From Euptelea pleiosperma (Eukaryota > Streptophyta > Magnoliopsida > Ranunculales > Eupteleaceae): DNA of 64,000 bases. This document shows positions 11,401-23,400 of this stretch, piece after piece; within the stretch, counting starts at the first letter, position 1; the number at the start of each line of letters is the position of its first letter. The notes under the pieces were generated by a model. It ran no database searches. It saw nothing but the letters and a program-made list of their open reading frames with translations, and was not told the DNA's origin. The position numbers were made by a program, and so were the translations under genes. The stretch is taken from assembly GCA_035048495.1 (NCBI GenBank), contig CM068546.1:38458674-38522673 (forward strand). Reading direction: 5' to 3'.

Positions 11401-14400
11401 CCGAAAACAAATTAAAAGGAAACACAGGAACAAATAAAGTGGAGGCTAAAGAAACAGATGGAGCAGGGTGAATATTTCTCTTTCCTCAAAACTCGAGTGG
11501 AGCCATCAGCTAACACAATATGAGACCGAATAGACTGGAAATTAGAGAGATGGAGGAAATACCAGACATACGAGCACTCGCCCCTGAATCGAGAACCCAG
11601 GAGGAAGGAGACTTGGCTGCCAGACACGCAGAGTTACCTGTATTAGCCATGGTGGCAGTAGGTGGCCTAGAGGAGCTGGCTGTCAGACTGTAGCCGCTGA
11701 AGAATCTGCCCGAGCTGTGCCGAATATTCGTGCGAGGAATCACCAGTGGGAGCCGGAGGAGGCTCAAAAGATGGAAGAGAGGACTCGTCAGAGACTTGAT
11801 TAGCCCACGCAGGCTTGCCCTTGTCCCAACAAAATTGATTTGTATGACCCGAAACACCACAGTAAGAACACATCATATCACCACGGTCACCACCGCGACC
11901 GCGACCACCACGCTTTCCACAAGTACCACGGCCTCGAAAACCACCACGGCCACGAGAGAACTCAAGAGGACCACTAAAGACCAATGTTGAGGATTCCTTG
12001 GGAGAAGGAATCACATGTCCAATAGAAGCATGCTGAAGGCGAGAAAAGGCATTGGCCGCTGTAGGGACTCATAAGCCAAAATCTGCCCCTTAAGAACACT
12101 GTATTCAGGGTTCACATTTGACAAAAACAAGGCTGCCTGAAATTCTTCACTTTGACGTTTTTGCTTATCCAAATCTGTAGTCAACGACTGATACTGCCGA
12201 AGTTCTTCCCACATACCGCGGAAAGAACTGTAATACTCATTGAGTGATTTATAGATACACGTGACGTTGCTCTCCTGGGAATACGTCTCACGAACTGCGT
12301 CCCAGATCTCCTTGGCTGTAAGGAGATAGATAACGTTGGAGGAAACAGAGGATTCCATACTGGTCCACAACTAAGTCATAACCAACGAATTTTCACACTG
12401 CCAATCTTCGTATAGTTTATCATCTCCTTTGGGAGGGTCCTTGGTTAAATACTTCAATTTTTTCTTGGCCGTCAGGAAAACTTTAACGGAATGAGACCAG
12501 GGAAGATAGTTGGTGCCATTTAATTTTACAGACGTAATCTGAGCACCAATATTATCCGAAACAGGTGATTTGCCATCACTAGGACTTGTAGAAGAGTTTG
12601 AATTGGCCATCAGAAACTTCAAAAATACGTAACTTCACCTTAGAAACTCAAAAAAATCGGAAAATTGGAACACACACTCCCAATATGATCCTACAGGGGG
12701 CGGCAAGCATAGAGGACCCTTCGGTGTTCCAGATTTTGAAAAAAAATCAAAACCCATTTTTGTCTCAGCCGGGCAAAATTTTCGATTGGAGCTTGGAGAC
12801 TCAAAAAATCGAAACGAAGATCAAAACAACCCAAATAGGCTATATGAGGTACACCAAGGGTAGTGAACAGTACCTGCTGCACGTTGATGAGAAACAACAA
12901 AACCGGAAAAAACTCTCCCGAATAGAGAAAATTGGAAAACTGCACCGACGATCTTCAATCACACATACGGTGTCCCTTCAATCTCTAGACTGATAGAAAC
13001 AATCATAAACACACCCTAGATGCACATCTAGGTGTAAACAAACTTCAAACGACGAATCCTACCGGATTCATTTGTACCAGAAGAGATCTTTCTGTGAAAC
13101 AAGTGTAAATGAAGAGAAGAAAAATAGATAAGCGGAAGAGAAGAAGAAAAAAATCAGATTTGCTCTGATACCATGTTAGTTTTCATAGTATTAGGGTTTG
13201 AGAGATGGAGAGAATTGAGAGAATGAGAGTTGGAGTCGAACTTTTTTGTTCGGCCTCTTGTTTTTATATATACGTGTCCCACTTAAGTGGATGTAACTAA
13301 GAAGCTTTAGTTACACCCACCTATCACAATTCACAACCACACAACCACACGTTACATAGAGAAACTCTAACAGTCCTAATTGATCAGATGTGAAAACCTC
13401 AACAGCTCTCATTCTAATTGGGCTGGACCTCTAGTGATTGGGTTCCCCCACCAGATAGTTGTCTCATCGAGTTTAAACTCGTTTCTTGGTACGGAGTACA
13501 GAGGTATGGGCCTATGGCTCATGTACTTGGAAACTGATTTTGTAGAGAAGCTATGTATTTAAATTAAGTTGTTATTGACCTAGTCCCAATGAAATGTTTC
13601 ATATATTCTCATCCCTTGTCCTTTGATGGTGTTAAATACATATAGGTCAAACAGCATTTTTTTAGAGGAAGCTGCTTCAAGAAAATAACAATATGTGCTT
13701 TAAGTTTGAAAATTTGCTGATTTGTCCTCAATATTGTGTACAACTTGGGATGATTACATTTATGCCCATGGGCATCGTTCCCACATGTGCCCAAGTTTGA
13801 GGGGATAGTTGTAAGAATTTAGTTTACAGTTACAAGTATTGTGGGATAATTTAGGAGCGAAGTTTAAAATTTGATTTCGATGTGTATGCGGTTAGCTAAA
13901 AAATGGAAATATTTGGATCAATATGGAAATACTTTAAAATTATTCAAATATTAATAGATCACTAAAAAACTTAGGAAAATGCATTGAATTGCTAGGAAAC
14001 AATAAATAAGCATGAAAAACACTCACAATTCACAATTTATTTTGCTTAAACAGCCATTTCGAATAAGAGCAGCAAGATCAATAGTTTGGTACATTGAGAA
14101 TGCAGGTATTTGAGACTCAAACATTGAGAGTCGAGACTTACATATTTGAATCTTGATAACCATGTGATTTAACTACGTAATAGCTAAAAACAATTACCTA
14201 CAACCTGAGGCGGTCATAATTACATAGAACTACGACCCACGTGGCTCAATACTTTCTCTAATTTTTAATTTTTAATTATTAAAAATTTGATTATTCCAAT
14301 TCAGTTAAATATATTAATTAGTGAAAATTAGAATGCGTTGCCTATCACGTGTCTTATTTACTAATAGTTTGCTAATTTCCATACATCATTCACAATTATT

Positions 14401-17400
14401 AATTTCTCATAAATATTATTTAATTCAAAAATTAAAGAAATATTTTCTGGAAATGGAAATACTCTAGTAATGTTTCATTTCAGTCTTCGTGGAAATGGAT
14501 ATATTTCAGTATACATTGTTGAAATATGTTGAAATTTAATACCATGTATTAGGACACACACGAAAAAGAAGGCAAAGGAATGTGGAAAAAAACAATTATG
14601 AATTTCTGCTTTTTATTTTTGAAGAAAAGGAGTAGATTAGTCATTTTAAACAGTGGCCTTTTTTCAAGAAAAGCAACAGCATAAACTGTCATAATTATTC
14701 ATTGGTTTACTTCGGGTAATATAAACATAAAAAGGTAACCATCAGTTCATGAGTAACAGGCCTATTTTGTTTAAATGATAAAATTCCAAACACCCCCCAT
14801 AAAATAATGCTGAACAGAACAATCCAATGCTTATGCCACAACTAAAAAATCCAGTCCTTCACATATATAGCATACTAGACTTTTTTAGCCTTTATGTTGC
14901 GTTGTTACCTTTTATTGCGTTCTAGTTTGCTTTGTATGTGAATTACCATGTTATTTTTGCTTCTTAAGCTTTCATATTGGTGTATAACTGTGTGGTTTGA
15001 GAAACTTCCTTCCTTGAATACTCATCAGGATCTGACACTTTATTTCCCAAATCAATGTTAAGTAACAAATTGAAATGCCCTGAATTGTGTGTTCTATGAC
15101 TTTTCAACAGGTATGCTTCAAAAGAAAATGATACTTGGATACGGGCCCTTGTAAAGAATCTCACTGTTGAGGCTGGTTCAGGTCTTGTCATTCTTGATCG
15201 AGTGGATATTTCTGGGGGATACACTTCCGTTAAAGATAAGACAAATATATCGATGATATCAACAGATATATGCATCCGTCTTTCTTTGAGTGTTATTTCT
15301 CTTGTACTTAACCTGCAAAATCAGGCAGCTGCAGCACTACAACTTGGAAATTATTGTCCGGTGGCTCCTTGTATCAATTTTGATCGACTTTGGGTGTCAC
15401 AGAAAGGTCTTTCTCAACCTTGTTGTAGTATTTTGAGATTTTTTTTCCTGAAATTTTTCTGTTCCATCAGGACATTCCCATTCACTACTGTTCTTTTGTA
15501 ACCTTTGCCCAAATTCCAGCTATGTTTGGATTGCATGATCTGTGGATGAAGAGACATATTTACTAATTCTTTATCAAATTTTTACCTATATTGGTTTGTG
15601 TAATTTGATGATGCAGGAAATGGACCTGGTTACAACCTTACGTTTTGGAGGCCTCGAGCTCCTTCTAACTATGTTATATTGGGTGATTGTGTGACATCAA
15701 GGTAGAACTAAATATCTTCTTCTTCTTCTTCTTGGGGAGGGGAAGCTTGGGGTTCAGTGCACCCTATTCGATCTGTAGAACTAGTTTTTGAGGTTGAAAA
15801 GAACAATTATCTTTTTTTCCGTTTCATTGTTCTTATTTGAATATCTTTTTCTTAAAGTATCCTACTTATTCTGTTTTGGTTCATAAGAAGTTGTACACTC
15901 TACTGGCAGAATTGATTTTGTTGGGATATGTATCGCAATCATATGAAATACTAATGACATGAAAATTCTAATCTAATCTCACTAGAGATCATATGATTCA
16001 TCTGGAACTGGGCAAAACCAACATATTAACCCTTCTTAATAATAGGTTGCTCCGATCCCCAAGTTTGTGTGGGGTGCTTGGGTGGTTATGTGGTGCTTCT
16101 TTATTAATAAAATCTTCCTATTATCAATTAGAAAAAAAGTTCAAAGTGAAAACTGAAAACATAGAAAGCCTTATTAAGAAATCAATAGACTCTGTTAAGC
16201 TAAATTTCCTTTTTCTTGGTTGATGGAAAGTGCAAGGTATATAGCTACTGACACTATTGCTTACCTCTTGATTTGAAACCAACCATATCAGGCAAATAAA
16301 GTTCTCATTTTTTTTCTCGATAAGTGAAGGAAATTCTTTTGGTAATTTTGGAATAATTTACAATAAATTAGAGAAAAGAGTTCCCTGTATACAAGGAATT
16401 TTTTTAGCATCCGCTAGCTCAATTGAACTGGAGAAGGTTTTGATGATTTCATTGTTCTCCTTACAGAAAACACTACCGATACCCGTGGGGATTTCCTTTT
16501 TCACTTCCATCAAAATGAAACTTTATCAGTCGCTCATTAGTTTTCTTTCGAGAAGGAGATTAGTTATTATTGTTAATGTAATAAATGTACCAGCCTAAGG
16601 CCATTGGGGGGGTCACAAGCTGAAGGCCACCGGGGGTTCGGGGGTTGGTACATTTATTACATTTAACATTAATAACTAACATCTCTTTAGGTGTATTTTT
16701 GGTAATTTTTCTCCTTATTGTTTTATGTTATATATATAAGGGGTCATATGGAGAGTAGGTTATGTTGCTCCGTACGATTCCCTCTATCCCCAATTCTTGT
16801 CTCTCATTCTCCATGAAACCCTAATTAACTAACATGGTATCAGAGCAAGGTTCTATACTGATCTAGGGTTTCACCTTCTTCCTCTTTTTATCTTTTCGTT
16901 TCTCATCTTTATTCTTTCTTGGTGGAATATCAAAATCTAGGGTTTGTCTGTGAAACCCTAGATTTGGTTTTTAGGATTTGTGTGTTAAACCCAATAGGGT
17001 TTGTGATGTGAAGAGACCATTATGCAAGATTAATAAAGAACGTGGTCTTCGTGTGGTGTGTTCTACGTGGTATGTGCAAGTGTTACCCCCAGTGAAGATT
17101 GAAGCTGAGAGAAGGCTCCCAGAGTAAATCGCAGGGTGTAAAAGGGTGAGGGATTTGTTCTCCCTATGTTCTCTGTTAGTTCTTCGTGTATTCTACAATC
17201 CTAGGAGGTTGAACTCTCTGGCAAATTGCACCTGTCAAAACCCTTCCTGGGTATTTTTCAGGCATCTATTAGTGACTTTTGTGGGTATTTGTGAGCTCAT
17301 GCGGGTTCAATGGTGATTTTTGTTGGTAATAATGAAGAACAAATCTAGTATCGTGGTGCTTGGTGATGTTTTTAATGGCCATATGATTTCCATCAAGCTC

Positions 17401-20400
17401 AATGGAGGTAATTATGTTTCTTGGGCCAAGTCTGTTGAAGTGTTTCTTGCAGCCAAATGAAAGTTGAAATACTTGTACGAAACTCAACCAAAATCTGGCG
17501 CCAGTAATTATTCGGAGTGGGTAGAGGCACGGTTTAAAATTTAGTTTCGGGGGAATGTCTCAGTCAAGTGTAAAACCGAGACACATTACGAAATATTCCG
17601 AAACATTCCCAAAATCATGAAATAATATTTTTATTTTTTTGGATTGTATAGTAATGTCTTGGTTTGTCTTAACGAAACAAACCGAAACATTACGAAACGA
17701 AACGGAACATTAATGTTTTATTTCGGTTCTCCTACGAAACGAAACGAAACATACAAAACATTCCAAAATTTTAAACCATGGGTACAGGAGAATATTATGA
17801 CTTGGTTAATATGGATCCTAAAATCAGTATCAATTTGATGGTTTTGAATAGTGCAAAGGAGATCTGGGAGCATGTTGGGAGGATGTATTCTGGTGAGAAT
17901 AACATCTCCCAGACTTATCAGTTGGTTGGAGAATATTTTTCCTTGCAGCAGGGTGAGAAGCCTCTTGCGGAATATTAGTCCTCTCTTCAGGATTTTCAGA
18001 ATGAGCTAAATGTCAACCAACGTTTCACTTCTAAACTCGAGGGGCAACGTAAACATCATGACGACTTTGATGTTGTACATTTTCTCTCCGGCCTACGACC
18101 AAAATATAGTTGAAATATTCTAGGGTTAATGGAGAAAACCCTAGAATAGGTGAATAGAGAAGATAGAATAGAGAATAATTGCTGGAGAGTGTTAACCGTA
18201 CACATTCCAAAGAAAAGATTTTATATTACTTATTGTGGGCCCTTATATAGAATAAGAGATAATGACATAAGTTTTAGTGAAATAGCAAGAACATCCTTCA
18301 ACACTCCCCCTCAAGTTGGCGCATAAATGTCAATCATGCCCTGTTGTTGTTTGAGGTTGTCACCAATATGCTAAAGATTGAGAGAGAGAGATAATGGAGG
18401 TTAGGGAGAGAAGGAGAGATTAGGGTTTGAGAGAGAATGGGAAGATTGAAGCGAATATTCAATCTCGCATAAGTAATATTTATAAGTAGGGGAAACCCCT
18501 TCTACAAGTAAAGGAGAAATCATGTGGGTCAAGTGAGGGCCAACCACTTGACCCACTAACATGAAATAAAGAGATTGTGGGTTAGTACACGATCTCTTTC
18601 CCTTCCTGTGAGCGATAGGAAGATCAGAGTCACAGTGAGCAGAAATAGAAATGGGATTACCTGAGTCCATCAAGGATGACTGTTGGCCCTGGAGTTCAGT
18701 GGTGGCCTGGGTGCCTTTCAACCGGCACCGCGTGTACACTTGCAGCTCCCCCTGCTTGCTAGTACCCGTATCAATTTTGGGAGCACTGTCAAGAGCAACA
18801 CTGTCAAGGGCATCCATAGCTAATGGCAAGGGAACAGGTTGTCGTTGCCTTTCCTCACCACAATGCTCCCCCTGAGGAAAGGCGGCACAAGGACCTGGAA
18901 AGTACGAGACCAACTCAAGGAAGGCGACCTCCATGGTGATGAACCGCTTACAAGTGGGAGGATGGAAACATTTATAGCCCTTATGAGTCGATAAATATCC
19001 CAAAAAAACACACTTAAATGCTTTTGGATCCAATTTTGTGCGATGCGGACCAAGAATATGAACAAAGCAGACGCAACCAAAAAATTTTGGTTGGATCGAG
19101 AATAGTGGACTTGCAGGACGCAACAACTGGTATGGAGTACGGAACTTGAGAGATCGAGATGGCATCCGATTTATCAGGTGCGATGCTAGGAGCACTGCAT
19201 CAGACCAATATGTCTTTGGCACATGGTGCCAGAGAAGGAGTGCTCAGACTACTTCCAACAAGTGTCGATTTTTTCTTTCAGCAACCCCATTATGTTGTGG
19301 GGTAAAAACACATGAATTCTGATGCTCAATCCCATGGTCGGCCAAGTAGGACTGTAAACCCCCATACATGTACTCTCCCCCTTGATCAGATCGGAGGATT
19401 TTTATACATTTCCCAAATTGAGTAAGAACCATTTTGTGAAATTGCTGAAAAATAAAGTAGACTTAATCCTTCGACTTCATAACAAAGATCCATGTACAAC
19501 GGGAAAAATCATCCACAAACGAAACGAAGTAGCGATAACCAAAAACAGAGGTAACCGGGGAGGGACCCCAAACATCAGTGTGAACAATATCAAAAGCAAA
19601 CAAACTTTTATTACCACGTGATGGAAAAATTGTTCGACAATGTTTCGACACAGTGCACACTTCACAATGAAGATCCGAAGTGGTCACCGACTTGAACAAC
19701 TCAGGAAATAACAAACGCAAATATGGAAAAGAAACATGACCTAGACGAGCATGCCAAGACATAATGTGCTCCTTATTGACCCTATTGTTATGACTACTAG
19801 ACTGAAAACCTACAGAGACGGTAGGAGCCGCATCCAGGAGATATAGACCACCCACTTCACGCCCAGTGCCAATCGTCTTCATCGTGACCAAGTCCTGAAA
19901 TACACAATGAGAAGGGAAAAAGATAGCACAACAGTTAAGGTTCTTGGTAAGAGAACTGATTGACAACAAATTAGTAGAGAATTTAGGATCATGAAGAACA
20001 AAAGATAAAGAGAGGTCAGAAGAGACGGTGACACAGCCTTTCCCCGAAATAGAGGAAAGTGTGCCATCGGCAATGCGGACTTTATCCACTCCTGAACACA
20101 CGGAATATGAAGAAAAAGAAGATGACCTACCAATCATATGCTCGGAAGCACCCGAATCAATGATCCAGGGTGTGCTAGAAGTGGAAGTAGAAGCAGAGAC
20201 ATGGTGGGCAGAATTGATGATACCTGACTGGGCAAACGTAGAAGTAGCAGAAGGACCACCAAGCTGAGCCATAAACCGCCGCAAGTTCTCGATCTCATCG
20301 CTGGAGAAAGGAACTGAAGAAGAAGATGTGTTGAGAGGCTGGGATGCTGCAATCGACGAGGGTGGGGAGCTTGGAGTAGAGTTCATGGTGGCACTATGAG

Positions 20401-23400
20401 CAGTAGGAGATGTCCCAGGCAATGGTGGTGGTCGCCCAAAAATATTCCAGCACTTCTCTTTGTTATGCCCTTTCTTGCCACACCCCTCGCAAACCTGTAA
20501 CTTCCAGCATCGATCCTTGGTGTGGCCCTTCTTGCAACAATAAGTACACGTAGGTGGGGGACCCCCTTTGCTACTACTGGAAGATGTTTGGGCTTTGTTT
20601 TTTGGGGGAAAAGTTGCCAAGGCTGACTTCTCATGGCCAATAGAGGGAGACATAATAGCACGGCGGCTGTCCTCACTTTGAACCATGGTTTAAAATTTTG
20701 GAATGTTTCGTAATGTTTCGTAAGAAAACCGAAACGAAATTCGTATGTTTCGTTTCGTTTCGGAATGTTTCGGTTTGTTTCGCAGAGTCAAATTGAGACA
20801 ATCCAATACAATCCAAAAAAAATAAAAAAAATAAAAAATATAATTTAATAATTTTGAAAATATTTCGTAATGTTTCGGAAATTTCATTTTTTCACCATTT
20901 TTTCAGTGTTTCGTGAATGTTTCGTTTCGTTTCGGAGTTTGTCTCGGTTTTTCACTTGACCGAGACATTCCTCCGAAACGAAATTTTAAACCTTGCTTTG
21001 AACATAAGCATAAACCTAGTTGAGCGATGGTAAAGTATCACGACTAAGTAACTGCACGCGGGCTAACTCAAAATCTGCATTCAATCCTGCTAGGAACTTG
21101 TATATACGAGTTTGCTCAACCAATGTACTGTAGACCATCTACAGGACAGTCAGGTGTAAAAACCTGGTAGTAATCTAGTTCTTCCCACATACTACGAAGT
21201 GTAGCAAAATAATCCGCCAAAGAAGAGTCCCTGACGGAGAGTAGCAATGCTCTGACGTAACTGATAAATTCGGGAGACATTTTTCTGTTGAGTAAGTCTA
21301 GGCTGCTGAATCCCAGATTTCCTTAGCCGTGGAAAGAAACATGTATCCTCGACTGACGTGGGACTCCATAGAGTTAGGGGACGTTATGGATTGTAGGTTA
21401 TGTTGCTCCATACGATTCCCTCTCTCTCCCCAATTCTTATTCTCTCATTCTCCATGAAACCCTAATTAACTAATAGGAGACCACGATTTACTTAGTCAAG
21501 CTGTATAAAATATCATGCCAGTTTACCAGAAGATCCATCATTGATATGCCATAAACTTATCCAAAAAAAAGAAGATGTGCCCCAAAAATTCCTTCAGCAA
21601 AAGGCACCACTCCATCTAAGTCTTCCAAATAGCACTGCAAACTTTAGTCAGCATTCGATGTGGGTCTTCATTCTTCAAAGATTCTTCCATTTATTCTTTC
21701 CACAACCCCCAAAAAATGACATATGGCAAAGTAATCCAGAGAATTACTCTTCAAAAAAATCACTAAAGGCCAACCCCATAAAACGTCCGCCAGCTGTTCT
21801 GAAAAAAACCCATTTAACGTCCAAGCAGATCAAACTGAAGCTCTACATGCCTCAGTCCATACTATAGTAAAGGTCATCACTCTTACACGTGATGCATCAG
21901 TTTGGCCATTTTGGTAAATGGTGATCTACGAATTAAGTGATCAACTGTAAGGATCTTCTCTTAAGATTTCTGCCCACAAGAATGTCTCTACTCTCGGCAG
22001 GGCTGATTTTCCTTATTTGAGTTCCTTTTCCAAATATGCCAGTCTTTGCCTTCTTGAGGAATAAATGAGTTCTCCGAGAATGTAACAAAATCACATACTC
22101 TATTTTATTCTTGAGTTATATCATGTAAATGGTAAATGAGGGTATCATAAACCATTTGTGGTGTTTATTTATTTATTTTTTTCCTTTTTCTTTCTACTTT
22201 ATATATGTAAATTGCACCCTACGTCAATGTTTAAATTTCTGTAACTTAACTTACTGTTTGTCTTCCATAGTTCTGTGGTATCAGAGCAGCATATGGCATT
22301 TTATGTGCAGTTTTTTAACTAGGCATTTTTGGGAACCTCAGAAAACCTTCTGCCAACATTGACTGGTAGTATGTTGCTGACTTTATTGGAACTGTATTTC
22401 ACCCAGCCTCTCTCTTTCTTTCATTTTGAACCCAGATATGTTTCTGTCTTTGTTGTTTCTGCTGCTTGCTTCTGCTTATATTTTCATATATTGTCTCCTG
22501 TTGCTCTCTTTTGCTGCCTTTTTGTGTTAGATGGTGATTTTTTGTTGTTTTTTTATGGGTGTGTAGATATTGATTAGATTATACGATTGGTGCTATTAAC
22601 AATTAGCAGTTTTTAGAATCTGAAGGCATACAAACTATTTGTTATTCTCTTGGTAGTCGTAAAGTTTAGCTATTAACTTGGTTGCATCTTCAGGCCAATT
22701 CCTCCTTCACAGGCTGTATTGGCGGTGAGTAATACTTATGGGCGTGTACGGAAGCCTCTCGGTTTCAAGCTCATTGGTTTGTTCTCTAATATTCAAGGAT
22801 TGGAAGGAGATGGAGGGAAATCTGATATTGATGGTGATTGCTCACTTTGGATGCCAATTCCACCTCCTGGGTACTCAGCATTAGGGTGTGTAGCACACAT
22901 AGGAAGCCAGCCACCGCCAAATCACATTGTTTACTGCATACGTTCTGATCTTGTAACAACAACAACATATTCAGAATGCATATTTAGTGTCCCATCGAAT
23001 CCAAGGTTTTTGTCTGGATTTAGCATCTGGCGCCTTGATAACGTTCCTGCATCATTTTATGCGCATCCTGGAACAGGATGCCCTTCCAAGAATAGTTGCT
23101 GTGATTTGGGTCATATTCTTTTCTGGAACTCTAATCGGCATCATTCTTCCTCCCAATATCCCAGTTCAGATCTCACTGTCAACCATGATTCTGGAAGTCA
23201 GCAAGGAAGCAACAACAGTTCCAGATCTTCTGGATGGGACATTCTCAGATCAGTTTCCAGAGCAAGTAGTTGCTATATGTCAACCCCACATTTTGAGAGG
23301 ATTTGGTGGGACAAGGGTAGTGATCTGCGCCGAGCAGTCTCAATATGGCGACCCTTAACACGTCCTGGTTATGCCATACTCGGTGATTGCATTACAGAAG

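Larger units (their letters stand above)
7580..12612 (-). pseudogene. Copia gag-pol remnant
   Basis: On the minus strand, from high to low coordinates: gag from about 12610 (NGTNYLPWSHSVKVFL), with a stop near 12370; zinc knuckle CSYCGVSGHTNQFCW near 11850; protease WVLDSGASARMSG near 11590; GAG-pre-integrase LGHPSLSNLRRVVP near 11200; integrase core 10530-11000 (FVDDYSRTTWLF, HTSQQNGVAERK); reverse transcriptase 9955-8720, with LIYLDDIIITGSD as the catalytic box (YLDD rather than the usual YVDD); RNase H remnant near 8150-7600. Stops, frameshifts and two MITEs make it non-functional. Confidence 0.88.
7372..13372 (-). mobile_element. Full-length but degenerate Copia retrotransposon, TSD GTCCT
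   Basis: LTRs at 7372-7576 and 13174-13372 both run TGTTAG...CTAACA and differ by several indels. The 5-bp target duplication GTCCT (7367-7371, 13373-13377) is perfect. The primer-binding site TGGTATCAGAGC lies at 13173-13162 on the minus strand, and a purine tract (GAGGGGGAG) sits just before the 3' LTR near 7578-7592. Gag, protease, integrase, reverse transcriptase and RNase H remnants follow in Copia order. Two MITEs (8156-8710, 9319-9642) interrupt the pol region. The element lies inside VPS13 intron 4 in the antisense direction. Confidence 0.92.
18341..21370 (-). mobile_element. Copia fragment with gag to integrase; RT and RNase H deleted
   Basis: Minus-strand gag, two zinc knuckles, protease and integrase run from 21370 down to about 18610. 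There the post-integrase region (IAHRKGKRSCT) joins directly to LTR-like sequence (18370-18600), so the reverse transcriptase and RNase H are missing. Its 5' end is cut where the outer element's 3' LTR remnant begins. Confidence 0.75.
16559..21474 (+). mobile_element. Nested Copia complex; outer element with TSD AGGAG
   Basis: The outer + strand element has a 5' LTR at 16559-16834, primer-binding site TGGTATCAGAGC at 16835-16846, gag to about 18110, and only the last ~100 bp of its 3' LTR at 21371-21474. The flanks AGGAG (16554-16558 and 21475-21479) match as a 5-bp duplication. The pol region has been replaced by fragments of two minus-strand Copia elements (18111-18340 and 18341-21370). The outer ends read ATTAGTT...AACTAAT instead of TG...CA, probably through mutation. 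Confidence 0.78.

Noticed and set aside
11730..11990. 86-codon + strand frame rich in Thr/Arg
   Set aside because: Antisense shadow of the Copia gag zinc-knuckle and Arg/Gly region.
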